NCBI RefSeq assembly: GCF_026230105.1
Contig: NC_079482.1
Span: forward strand, 14,756,001-14,820,000
Length of the DNA: 64,000 nucleotides
Source: Diorhabda sublineata
Lineage: Eukaryota; Arthropoda; Insecta; Coleoptera; Chrysomelidae
Reading direction: 5' to 3'
Positions 1-11,010 of this stretch are shown piece by piece. Numbering within the stretch: the first letter of the stretch is position 1; each line of letters starts with the position of its first letter. The position numbers were made by a program, and so were the translations under genes. The notes under the pieces are model-generated. The model was not told the DNA's origin and made no database searches. It saw nothing but the letters and a program-made list of their open reading frames with translations.

Positions 1-689
1 TGAAAATTAGTTCAAAGATTCAGAAGCTCGATTCAGACGCTCGATTAAATAGAAATTTAGATGATATGGACTGCCGACCAAATTTTTCATGTACTATCAG
101 ACGCCATTAGGTTTCATATGTTTTTTGCCTTCATTTATGCCATTAATCATGTGAACTATAGTTTCATTAACTTTTTAATTTTTTTTGTCTCAAATTAGCA
201 AAAAAAATGATGCTCCTATATGGTGTGGTGGTTGGCATCAGGTATTAAAATTTTCGATATAAATTTTAGCAATATTACAAATAAAACAAAAATTATTTGA
301 AAAACCTCTATTTGAATATAAGCAACACAAACAAACTAAACTGGCTACAAAAGATAAGGTATACAAAAAAATCGCAACAACATTAATGAATTTTCTCAAA
401 GCAAACAAAAATATAAGGGTTATCACACCAAAAGTAGACTGGTAATAAGAACTTTTACCTACAAAAGAAAATCACATGCTTAGTTTATAGTAAACAACCA
501 TAAAATTGAAAATTTCATGAACAAGTGGCAAAAAATATAGAAATGCCAGACTGACAATAGCTGCATTTTTTATGGAAGTATTTCCAGGGCATTGTTTGTA
601 TTCAAAGGTCGTCTATTTCCTCAATTTGTTTTGCCTGTATGTTCTAAGTTTCTTTCTAGACAATCTTTTGGTTTCAGTGGGCCCTGTCT
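1..689. other. AT-rich sequence without recognised gene
   Basis: I see no coding similarity here. The stretch is AT-rich and holds only short chance frames. Part of it may be the 3' flank of the piggyBac relic that follows, but I could not find that element's terminal inverted repeat or a convincing TTAA boundary. Confidence 0.5.
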
Positions 690-2032
690 TGAGTTCACTC
701 ATGGTTTTCTAATTTTTTGGTAGTCAACGTCTAGCGTTCAGATACTTTTTTTGATTAGGAGGACAAACAGATCTCCGATTACCTCCAGTCGAAAGTCATA
801 AAAACGAAGGTGACGACCACCGGAGTACTTTCTATGTAGATAGTTATTATAGTTTTGAACGGCTTCAGGTTTTTTAGTTTCTTTTCCCTTTTTATTTCTT
901 AAAAATGCCACTTTCATTCCGAAATTCAGTACTTATATAATTGACGTCGCGTTTCTCCTTCTATTTTTCAATATGAATGCCATTAAAGAACCAAGATTCG
1001 TTTTCTCCTCGTTTTTATTTTGCTTTCATGATGTCTTGTGGGTCTTAAGGTCACTTCTTAGGGTGCCGGTGCAATAGGTGTCACTTTCCAGCAATTTTTT
1101 AGCTAAGTCAACACTTTTGTAAAAGTTGTCGAAGTATACCGCGTGTTCTTGACCTAACTTTTCTTCAAGTAAGTGCTACTTTGGTTGTATATCCAGTTCC
1201 ACCATATTCATTTGATCAACCTTCATACATGCGGAAATTCAGCAACAATTCATCAGGTTCTGTAAACATATATAAAGTTTTTTCCCGTACTTGTGACGAT
1301 TATATTGTATGTATGACAATTCTTTTCCCAGGTAATTGACACTGTTCATATTTGCATTGAAAAAGTTGATCACAGATCGTATTTTGCCTAAACGATCGTT
1401 GACTCCAGTGTTGGTAGATGTAAAGTGTAGAAGAAATCTATTTCTTAATATAGGCTTCCGGAAAATGGGTATATTGAAGAGCGGTTCCGTTTTCCAGTAG
1501 TCATTCACTCGTATAAGTTGAATAGTACCTATGCAGACCTATGAAAATGTTTAATTCTGGAACCGTAAAGTGCTTCCAATGTGTGATACGTGGCTTCGCA
1601 GATGTTTCACTACTGAGAAAAACTTAAATAGCATGATGATTTGTCTGATTTATCTGCGAAAAAAAATATAGTCAATTATAAGGTTCAAAAGATCTAGGAC
1701 TGCTTCTGCTGGGAACCGGTACTGAAAGCTCTTGGTTTTTCCTCTACGTGAATTGTTCTAATGGAACTGTTTTCGTCCACTTGAAATTTGCTTGTGCATT
1801 CTTCGTAGCTGGATTTCCTAACGACTGGTCATCTGGTCATCATCATATTCATCAGCATCTGAATCACTTTGTGCCTCTGATTCGTAGAAATAATCTTCAT
1901 CTTTGGCCTCCGAAAAATATTCGTCACCACTGCTATCTTCTAAACACTGCAATAATTCGTCATCTGTGAGTTTTTTCGAACAATCACCTTTTTTTGCAGT
2001 CCAGAAAGTCCAGGCTGGGCATCTCCGTTCAT
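690..2032 (-). pseudogene. piggyBac-like transposase relic
   Basis: This is a degenerate transposase of the piggyBac (DDE_Tnp_1_7) type, which in intact form cuts and pastes DNA at TTAA sites. Three blocks are readable on the minus strand in the expected order. An acidic N-terminal stretch lies near 1970-1830 (TDDELLQCLEDSS followed by Asp/Glu-rich residues), though the ATG at 2032 is in another frame. A block at about 1508-1240 contains RNRFLLHFTS and DRLGKIRSVINFF. A block at about 1165-1050 reads EHAVYFDNFYKSVDLAKKLL then YCTGTLRSD, the characteristic DNFYTS...GTLR signature. A weaker stretch at 870-780 resembles the region after the GVD motif. Frames change between blocks and stops occur, so it is inactive. 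No cysteine-rich C-terminus and no terminal repeats were found. The family call is firm; the ends are approximate. Confidence 0.8.
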
Positions 2033-3489
2033 ATTTATTTCATTATATTTTCCCAAGGCATTAATACTGTCAGCCAGCAAAGTTGCAAGTAGATTACTAC
2101 TGCAATAATCATACTACTTTGTCGATCAAATTGCTATTGAGTCTTAATTGGTATAGCAAGTAGAAATAAATTTATAGCATGTAGTTTCGTACAGATAAAT
2201 TGTTGATTCGATCATACTGTAATGCTCTTCTTATTAAATAAAAAAAATCACTCTCTAAACGGTGGAGTGAATTTATACACACGGAGTATCTTAATTACGT
2301 AATTTATTTATTCACCTAACCTAACCAATTATTCCTAACACTAACACACCAAAGTCTTCAAAAACACAATCACTAAACTATTCACAAATATCCAGCACAC
2401 TAATTTATTCAAATAAACAATTTGATGTACTTTTCACTATATAGATGTGTTCCCTATGACTTCCACTTATCCACTTTTTTCATACCATCTCACTTTTCAG
2501 AATCTATCAAATTTTCTGTATAAAAACAGTTACAACGGAATGTAAATAGGTGACAGAAGAATACGAAGAAAATAGCCTCCAAATTCAAAACATAATGTAA
2601 ATAAGCACACACTCTAGGAAATATCCGATGCGTCCACAAGCTTCAACAACATATTGGAACAGGACTGGCTTCACGGTATATAACAGTGGACGATTTTGTT
2701 TCAATACCTTTTTATTATTTTGGTGAAAACAGAGTCTTGCCAATTGAGTTAGTTAAATTTCATAGCTTGGAAGCCCAAGATATTAAATTTACAATGCTAA
2801 AGGGTTGTGGGTACCTATGGATTTGTGAGAATTATCATATCAAGTATTCCATTCTAGTTGAGCGGCCTAATTCAGCACCTTCGATGAGAAGGGCTGAGAC
2901 TATCCTATACGTTGTGGCTTCAATTAAAACTTCCATCGAATCCCATGTTTGCAAATTGTAACAGGCCGACTACTCATGGTGGCAGTTAACGCACCAATTA
3001 AAGAATATGAAATTAACAATACTATGTAATACGATATATAATAAATAATTTATAACATTAGCACTTACTCGTCTGTATAACCAACAGCCTGCATTGTGGA
3101 AGTACTAGGAACAGATAATTTGAGACTCTTTTAGCGATAGCTCTAGCTACATTGCCCCATGAAAACCTCCAGATTTAAATGGTTTTTGTAATCATCATAG
3201 GATTTCTCATAAAATACCAGAACAACCGATATTGTATTTGATGGTTCCTTTTTTACAACTTTCAGAATCGCTAATTCCTTATATCCAGATAGAATTGTCA
3301 GATAAATTAATTATATACTTTATGGATGAGCTCAGCTCACATGGTCGTTATCTGATGCTCTCGAGCTTTTCTAATGATCGATATTCTTTTACTAGTCTGA
3401 CGGTTTGTCCTCAAACCACTTTCTTATGTCAATATTTCATATATGGTGGGGGTCCACAACAAAGTGCAAGGCATCTCCTTATATGATTT
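2033..3489. other. No recognised gene; one unidentified short frame
   Basis: The stretch is mostly AT-rich. The only open frame worth noting is at 2686-2961 (+), about 91 codons with fairly mixed composition (it contains FTMLKGCGYLWICENYH). I do not recognise it; it has no visible start context, signal peptide or repeat, and may be chance or an old transposon piece. Two CCTAACCTAACC-like bases near 2316 are too short to call. Confidence 0.4.
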
Positions 3490-4500
3490 TCTACGGCACT
3501 CCTGAAATTCGTAATATTCCGATTGATATAATGAAAGAAATTTCTCCACTTCTTTAGTCTCAATGTTTGCTACTTAAATTTGGAAATAGACAAATAAAAA
3601 CAAATATTAATAATTGGATGTGGCTGTATTGCTTTTCAAGATATTCTCCCTTAAGACCAATATACTTTTGCTTACGTTTGAACCGATTGTCGAAGTATTT
3701 TTTTCCATTCCGATTGATGTACCTTTAAAACATGTTTTTCGAAAGCATCAACCATTTTTTTGATATGAAAATACGTTCATCTAGCAATTCATTCTTGATT
3801 TACGGGAATGAGAAGGAATCATTGGGTGTCAAACAACATCAATCCGATGTTTTTATTGTTCAAAAATGCTTTTGTTTGAACTTATATGTGAGAACTCGCA
3901 TTGTTGTGATGGAGAATGTTTCTTCTCCTATGATTGGTTTCTTCTTATTTTTTCCAACAGTTCAGGAGAACCAATACTGGTCCATCCAGAATTGACTGTC
4001 CTAAGTTGCTATAATAGAACAAAAACTAAGCGACCATCTGCTCTCGTGTGTGCATGTGCGCGAACTTTTGTTGGATTTGGCTCGTTTTGAAAGACCTATA
4101 CAGTCGATTTTTCTTTACTTTCAGATACATATGGACATATCCATGATTCTTTGCCTGTCACGACCTTATAGACGTCTTTTAGTTCACGGTGATCGAATTT
4201 CTTGGCATCAATCGGCCTGTACTACTTTTTGAGCGATTGGTAAATTATGCGGTATCCAACGCCAACAAATCTATTTGACAGTCAAATACTCAAGCACTAT
4301 TCAATGTGTGCGAGTAGAACTAATCGCCAAGTATGACTCAATCTCACGGTAAGTTATATAAAGATCGTTTTGAATTTGGAAAACAAGCAAGTGACGGTTG
4401 CGGAGATAGTGCTTTGTCACCAAAAGTCGATGCGAGTTTATCGGTTTACTGCTTTCAGTTTATTAAATCGAAATCGCACAAAAATGTTCGCGATTTGATT
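3490..4500 (-). pseudogene. mariner transposase relic with damaged catalytic triad
   Basis: The minus strand holds most of a mariner-type transposase (DD34D class, the lineage resembling the SETMAR transposase), broken over several frames. In order I read TYREIESYLAISS and RWIPHNLPIAQK near 4370-4220, VYKVVTGKESWI near 4170, FQNEPNPTKV near 4070, RTVNSGWTSIGSPELLEKI near 4000, HHNNASSH near 3900, then PNDSF, KNELLDERI and VDAFEKHVLKVHQSEWKK near 3830-3710, and finally FKRKQKYIGLKGEYLEKQ near 3680. In the family the first two catalytic acids sit in TGDES and HDNAS; here they read TGKES and HNNAS. Both are lost, so the protein would be dead even without the frameshifts. The extreme N-terminus and both terminal inverted repeats were not identified. 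Confidence 0.85.
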
Positions 4501-6370
4501 CCACTTTTCATCAAGATGAATGTTTCAAGTATGTATAAACAATATAAATAGTACTCGTATACAACACATTCTGAGTACGTTGACCATTGAAAATGTTAAA
4601 CCACTTTTCGGGTATCTACATGCTGCCAAATCAATATTTTTAACAATATCTAATATCGATGAAATATTTGCAACTACATCAATAGATATTTCCAATTCCT
4701 TCTAATTGGCCTAGGCCACATACGATAATTCGTTTTTTTCTAGAAAACTTTTAAAAATCCTTATAATCTTTACATGGTATTATGTTCTCTAGTTTAAATA
4801 TTCTAGATTGTCTGTTTGCTCTTCAATAATTTCTTAAGCAACGTATTGTCATGTTTCTACGAAACATCAATTGAAGTAAAGCAAATTTACATATGCTTCC
4901 AGGTAAAATTTGTTCACACATATTGGAAAGATACCAGAACATAATTGCGTATATCTTGAAGGCGGAAGTTGTTTATTTCGTACTGTAGAATCTAAATTGA
5001 ATTTTTATGCAGGTTTACTATACATTCGTCTGCTGATTACGTTTTTAACGTTTTGAATTGTTAACGTATATTCTAGAGATGAAGTATATGAATGGCGCTG
5101 TTATTAGAGTAATTAAAATGCAAATACTTTTATTTGGAAAGATATATGTGAGTGGGTTTCATTCTACTAAAATTATTCTTTATAAAACTTCCACATCAAA
5201 CTTACAAACAGATGTTATGACTATTCGAATATTAATGATTTGTGAGAAATATTATTATAATGAAAAAGGGTGGATATAAAAAATTATTTAAGTTGATTCA
5301 GTCATGAAAAAGTCAAAATTATTTTACCATATTTATGATATTGAAATTATAACTAAAAATGGAACAAAACTTATTGATTTCATACAATGTCACAGGTAAA
5401 TCCATCCACAAGAAAGTATATCGAACAACTATGAGATGATGAGTTCAAAATATCACAAATGCTTGTCAAGCATAACAAACGAACAAGATTGTGAGAAAAG
5501 AGCAATAAAATCACTTGCAGCTGCTTAACATATTTTTAAAAACCTACATATTGACAGATATCCACTGATTTATTATGAGTCAACCATTGATGGAAATTAT
5601 TTATTCAAAATTTTGAACTGTATTGTATAAAATACGTTAGATTAAACTAGAAAAAGATTACAATAGAACTCAGCAATTGGTAACACTATTGAAGAGTTAA
5701 GAAACGAGTTAAATTTTTATCTGCTATTCTTTTCTGTTACCAGTTAACAGTTCTGCTTGCTACGCTTCTTCCTAGTTTCTGGGTGTTCTTTAGGACTGCT
5801 ATTGCGGTTTCCATTTTTTCTGCAGTTTCATTCAGTCGTTTATAAAAGTATTTTTTATCTCTATAATATTTTATTTAGTCCTTTACCATTTTTGTTATTC
5901 TGTTTTCTTCTATGGTTCTTCCCATATATACCATCTAGTCTTACATATCTCGTGTTAGTTTTACTGTTGAGTTTAATTAGTGCTATCTTCTTCTCCATTT
6001 TCTTCCAGTTGGCTAATCTGCTTTTTTGTAAATGATATTTCTCTTTCTCTAGGTCTTTCGTTCAACTCATCGGTGAAATATCTCTACATTATAATTGTTT
6101 TATAAAATTCAAAATGTCCTTGGAAAAAATCAGTCAATGTAAATTTTTCTGTTAGTTACCATCAAATATTAATCAAATTCAATACTTATTCAATGTTTCT
6201 TTCCATTCACTTCTCTCAAAAAATTTTGGAAACCATTTGGCTTAGATCCATCACGACCTGGACCTTATATCTAATATTTTTCCTCTATTGTAAATAATAC
6301 AATTACTTCTATTTTTACATTTATTTGCTACAAAAGGAAACAAAAAAAAACATCGTCCATAATATTAATA
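4501..6370. other. AT-rich sequence without recognised gene
   Basis: No coding similarity was found. At about 5730-6060 the plus strand is very T-rich and gives a hydrophobic frame of 92 codons. The same bases read on the minus strand are Lys/Asn/Arg-rich, so the hydrophobicity most likely reflects composition. A LINE origin on the minus strand is possible but unsupported. Confidence 0.45.
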
Positions 6371-7097
6371 CAGAGTGAGTCACAAGGAACTTGTTCCTAT
6401 TTGAACTTTTCGCTTAATTTGTGTATTGATGTCTTGAATGACCACTTAGTAGGTCCTATTTGTGCTTTCTACAAAATATTTTGCCGGATTTTCTTGCCGA
6501 CGCGAAAGTTGTTATCCTGAATACGTGTTTTTAATTTGAATGGACATCCCACTAATTTTTACTGTCAGTGACATGTAAATAATGTTTATGGAAACAGGTG
6601 GTTACGAATTGAAGGTTATATTCCATAGCCTTTAAGATCCACTGATTTCATTCACGTTGATTACCATATCTCGGGAGGTCTGAAGCAAGTTGATACACGG
6701 AGGATATTAATAACCAACAACAATTAATTCATTAATTCATAAAATTATACTTTCTTGTTATACTATTATAAAAGATCCCCAGAGTATCCGTAATTCAAAA
6801 CTATAATGAAAAATTTGGCAACAAAGATGTATAGAGGCTACTGGGTTATACTTCGAAAATCTACTTTTATTTATTTTTATTTTGTTGCAATAAATATATT
6901 TTCTTCCAGTTTTTACCTATTTATTTTTCTATAGTCATTATGAAATTATTCAACAAATCAAATGCATTATGTAAACACTATAGCCAGTTAAAATTCATCG
7001 TCAATTTCTCAGACCCTTTGAATTAGCGAAGAAGAGTGGACACTGTTTATTAGTAGTTTAGTTCGCCCTGGGGGACCCTATAAAAGTACTCACCCTG
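6371..7097. mobile_element. Possible short non-autonomous Tc1/mariner-like element
   Basis: The left end reads TA then CAGAGTGAGTCACAAGG. The right end, read in reverse complement, gives TA then CAGGGTGAGTACTTTTATAG. The first ten bases match at nine positions in inverted orientation, both ends abut a TA dinucleotide, and the interior of about 0.7 kb lacks coding sequence, as expected for a MITE-like derivative. The match fades quickly beyond ten bases, so this could be coincidence. Similar ACAGAGTGGGTGACA and ACAGGGTGGAATC strings occur alone near 44380 and 60250. Confidence 0.3.
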
Positions 7098-7402
7098 TAT
7101 ATGATAAGCTTACAAAATGAGAAGACAAATTTAATATTGGGCTCAAATTTTATAGCAATAATACATGTTTTTGAGATATCTAACAACTTTATATATTTGT
7201 CGAGGTGAGTTGAAGTTGAGGGGTTTCAAATGTTATTTTGTGTATGTCCCGCTGGTATTAGACAAGCAGATGTTCGACGGTTAAAGTCCTGTTGCAGTCA
7301 AGGTATAAAACAGATAAATCTGTAATTATTAGGTGACTGTGTGTTAGTTTGATGTGGCTGATTCGTAGCCTTTAAATAATTATTTTTCCTTTCTTTGCTG
7401 AA

Positions 7403-7426
7403 GGTTAGGTTAGGTTAGGTTAGGTT
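7403..7426 (+). repeat. Interstitial telomere-type repeat (TTAGG)n
   Basis: Four perfect GGTTA units plus GGTT are present. TTAGG is the ancestral arthropod telomere repeat. At 24 bp inside other sequence this is an interstitial trace and not a chromosome end. Confidence 0.85.
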
Positions 7427-8355
7427 GAAGGTGTAAAGATGTTCCAGATCTCGAATGAATACATGACTTAAGAATTCTGGTCTAGTGTTCTTGCCCTCAA
7501 AAGTAGACCATTAATATTCTCTTAAATCGATGGATGACTCAATTTTTCGGTCGTTTTGATTTTATGACTTTTTTGTTACACAATCGCAAGTTGATTACCA
7601 GTGATATTGATATGTACATGGACCCAGACCAGTACATGCTTCAAACAGATTATATAAATGTGAACACTGCAGAAAGATGGAAGGAACTATGATAAAACGT
7701 GTGTTTGAGAGTAGGTTACTGAGCGGCACAGCATTTTTGACATTAGAGACATCTACATATAATATTTGGTTGTTGTTGGGTGGGTTGGTTTTGATGGAAA
7801 ATATTCCAGGCAAGTTAAGGAAAAACTATCAGGTGTCGACTTCTTCAAGTCTTTATTGAATTGGAGTGATGGTTAACTAACTGGGTCCTATAGAGTATAC
7901 CAAGATTTGTGACCCGTTTATATCTCATAGTATGTTTCATTGAGTGTGTTTGCAGATATTGTGAAACAATGTGACAAGATGAATTGTTTTATTCAGCTTA
8001 AACTTGAGTGAAAGTAGATTTCTGACTTGATCACATATAGATTCCTCTTTTGTTCACATGTCAAAGTGTTGAATTCACGTTTAATTATATTCTTATGAAT
8101 TGGCTCTAGATGTCCTCACCAACGTTCATTCGATTGAATTACTAGAGATATTGTAACTGGTAAACATTGATTCAATTTTAAGAGATTTATAATCTACTGA
8201 ACCATTTTCACATTAAGCCACTCATGTCTAATTTCTTATTCAAAATCAAAAGATATTTTGCCGAAGGAACAAATGAATGCAAAGTCACATTTACTATTGA
8301 GCAAGTTCTAAATAGTCAATATACCAATATAGGATAGCCTCAGAATTATTTAGCA
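7427..8355. other. No recognised gene
   Basis: Short frames occur at 7595-7813 (-) and 7677-7859 (+), but neither resembles a family I know. The composition is AT-rich. I considered an ISXO2-like transposase for the plus frame and could not support it. Confidence 0.4.
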
Positions 8356-8480
8356 ATGGTTTCTGTCAGTCGGGCTGAATGTCAACCCGAACAAGACCAC
8401 AGTAATTCCATTTACTTGGAAGAGGAAACTTCCGGTATGAAACCCACTTTCCATCTTTGTGATATCCTATAAAATAGCTT
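8356..8480 (+). pseudogene. LINE reverse transcriptase scrap (Jockey/R1-like)
   Basis: The frame reads GLNVNPNKTTVIPFTWKRK. This matches the block just after the palm domain in Jockey/R1-type LINE reverse transcriptases, where 'GL-x-VNP-x-KT-x-x-V-x-FT-x-x-x-K' is typical. Downstream the match dissolves into stops. It is a small fragment with no visible neighbours from the same element; the assignment rests on this one motif. Confidence 0.5.
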
Positions 8481-8970
8481 CTAATATAAAATATATCTAT
8501 TCGCTATTCGCCTCGTCGATGTACCTTAGGTTAAAGATGATTTATGTTTAGTTGAAAATGCAAAATATTCTTTGTTCACGGAGTATGAAACGTTTTACAT
8601 TGAAATTGTTGTTGGAATAGACCACAATGTAAGAAGAATTTAAAATGAACGAGAAGCAACATGATATCTCATATACTCACATTTTATTTATGGAATATTT
8701 CTTATCGTATATCAGTTTCCCAGACAGATTTCCAATTCGAAACTCCTTAATGCAATCTCTATAATACTGATTTCTTTCAACCTTGACTATATAGGGAAGT
8801 ATCGAAAGTTTTTATACTGGAAAAAAAGTTTGATAATTTACTGTGACTATAGTCTATATTACGTCCAGTTCAGCTCAATTTTGGTGTCGGCCATAGGTGT
8901 AAGTCTTGAAATATTGTGTAGGGATTACTTAGGTAGTAGATTATACAGTTATGTTTTGCGTTTAAAAGTT
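8481..8970. other. No recognised gene
   Basis: AT-rich sequence with no coding similarity, repeat or strong hairpin that I could see. Confidence 0.4.
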
Positions 8971-8973
8971 TAA

Positions 8974-9320
8974 ATGGCGACATTTACACCACTTACAAAA
9001 GATGTTCCAATAATTCTCCACTATCAGTGAATGTAAAACGTATTATTTCAAATGTACATGATTGCATAAAATACGATTACCCGAAATTTACTGTACAAGA
9101 AACTGTCAACCGATGTTCCCGAATGAATGGAAAGTTCACCGTTTTTAAATTATTGCGGGGGAGAAAGACAGCAGGCCAAGTGGAACTTGCCAAGAAAAAT
9201 CCAGGTAGACCAGTAAATGTCCTTGATGAAGTGTAATTCGAAGAAAAGTTCACACTTTTTATTTTAAAGAAGAAATACTCACCCTAGAAAAGATTTTAAT
9301 GGAGCTTGGCCAGGTTGATA
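8974..9320 (+). pseudogene. Tc1/mariner-type transposase, N-terminal DNA-binding fragment
   Basis: A 69-codon open piece plus short flanks in other frames resembles the N-terminal helix-turn-helix region of a Tc1/mariner-class transposase of the DDE_3 group. Readable parts are SVNVKRIISNVHDCIKYDYP, then TVQETVNRCSRMNGKFTVFKL, then KKNPGRPVNVLDEV. These correspond to a first helical region, the recognition helix region and the GRP(K/P) linker that precede the catalytic domain. A possible ATG at 8974 is in a different frame from the best block, so at least one frameshift is present. The catalytic domain is missing downstream. The DDE_3 element at 55.4 kb lacks exactly this region, but I cannot show that the two belong to one family. 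Confidence 0.55.
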
Positions 9321-10059
9321 ATAATTTCAGTTCATGTCTACTTTCCCTGGTATTCCAAGACTATACACATTTTCCATCTTTCTGGAATATCTCAAATACT
9401 GCATGATTTATGTTGATTTTCAAGTAAAGCTCTTGAGAATAGAACACAGCAGCCTTTTATATGTCACCTCGATCAAGATGTTGTACAAAACTTGTTATAT
9501 TCTGGTTTAAAAATTTGATAATTATAAAATTTGATGTTTTTTTTTTAAATCAAGTAGTGGTTTATTTCTTTATTTTTGATCACCATATGTCTTTAAGAAA
9601 TAACTTCTCAAAGCATTCAAAGAAAGTGAAATCTGATTCTTCTTCTTCCAATTTGCTCATACTAACATACTACTTCCAACCAAAAAATTGCGTTTTACCA
9701 CGCAAACATACATGAGTAAGTTGGAAATCAATTAAGTTTTTATTTAATCGTTGGAAAAAGTTACCTCAAGATAGTGAACAAAATTAATATGAATACTGTT
9801 GGTTTTTCAATAAGGAAACCTTAATTAGGCTTACCCTATTACATAAAGCCTTTAATAAATCATATCAACACTTTTATATTGTTTTTTGATGTTTGGAAAA
9901 ATGCTATTCATGTTCCTTTCCATTAAAAATGCACATACAAAAGCAAAAGACTTAAGAACAATAAGCATATTACCAATGGTATGAGAAATTCTATAAAGAC
10001 ATATATACAAGCAAACAAGAGTATCACTCGTCTAGCGTTATACTTGGTAATTAATCAAG
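9321..10059. other. No recognised gene
   Basis: AT-rich. An 84-codon frame at 9461-9715 (+) has no recognisable features. Nothing else is seen. Confidence 0.4.
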
Positions 10060-11010
10060 CTATAGGAATTTTTTCAGCACGTCAACAAGTCTGGTTGAAT
10101 TGGTAAATGACATAAGATGTGGGAAAAACCTAGAAGAGACTACTAACTTATCGCTTCTTGATTTTAGCAAAACATTCGATACAACTCAACATTTGCTTTT
10201 AGATAAATTGAATATAATGTCATTGCGTTTTAACTTAAAATAATTATGTGATATACAAATTCATATATTTGCTACTAAAAACGGGATTGCCTCGATTTTA
10301 GGACCTTTATTTTTTTAGGTATGTGTAGCAGATATGAAAAATTGTTTGAACTACTCCAATATACTACAGTATGCAGATGATTCACAATATTACGTTTAAT
10401 TTTTGAAGACCCGACATTCCAGGTATTCAGATTCGATTTATTATTACTAATTCTGGCATAAATATAGATAACAATATTATACCAATTATACCAATATTAA
10501 ATGAAACGTAAGGGTCACATAAAACATAAGCCGAAAACGTCATATGCCTGATTAAAAAGTTACATGTTATAAAATTTCGCCTTCTAAAACCAGGTATTTT
10601 CTTTGTTATACTCTCGTTCTTCCACTACTTGATTACTGAGATATAGTTTATTCAAAATATAACTGTTGCAGTTTCACACTCCGTTAAAAAATTGCAGCAC
10701 AGCTGCATGACTTTCTCGTTTAATTTACCCTTCCGAGATCACATAATTTTCCACTTGAACAGAAATTCCATTGTAAACATGAAGAATCGCAGAGAGCGAC
10801 AACCTTATTTGTTCAATTTATTCCATACGCTCAACCATCCTCAAGATACTAGAAATATTAACGTTTATAGAGTACCTTAACATAGGCTAGTTTTCAAAAA
10901 TCTTTATCGTATACCTCAAATGTGGAATAGATTACCGGAAAACTATAAAAATTTCTCATTCAAATATTTTTTTGTGTATAAATTTAAGTACTTTCTAAGT
11001 AATTAAATGA
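10060..11010 (+). pseudogene. CR1-like LINE reverse transcriptase relic
   Basis: The plus strand contains a degraded reverse transcriptase of a CR1-like non-LTR retrotransposon. In order: LVELVNDIRCGKNLEET and LLDFSKTFDTTQHLLLDKL (palm motif A, normally DFSKAFDTV-x-H) near 10090-10210; LQYADDSQYYV (motif C with the catalytic YADD intact) near 10360-10400; VIC and surrounding thumb residues near 10540; LPFRDHIIFHLNRNSIVNMK and the Arg-rich stretch after it near 10700-10800; and MWNRLPENYKNFSFKYFF near 10920-10970, the usual C-terminal end of this group. The segment between motifs A and C, which should hold the PQGS motif, is shortened and broken. Several stops and frame changes make it inactive. 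No endonuclease domain lies upstream, so it is 5'-truncated. Confidence 0.8.

Noticed and set aside
1748..1969. His-rich 73-codon plus-strand protein
   Set aside because: It is the antisense of the Asp/Glu-rich N-terminus of the piggyBac transposase.
5757..6035. Hydrophobic 92-codon frame that could be a membrane protein
   Set aside because: The plus strand is extremely T-rich here, which by itself yields Phe/Leu/Ser-rich frames. There is no start context or family resemblance.
7595..7859. ISXO2-like transposase fragment
   Set aside because: A few residues around the plus-strand frame reminded me of the family's zinc ribbon region, but the Cys spacing and the SIR-x-GS block are absent.
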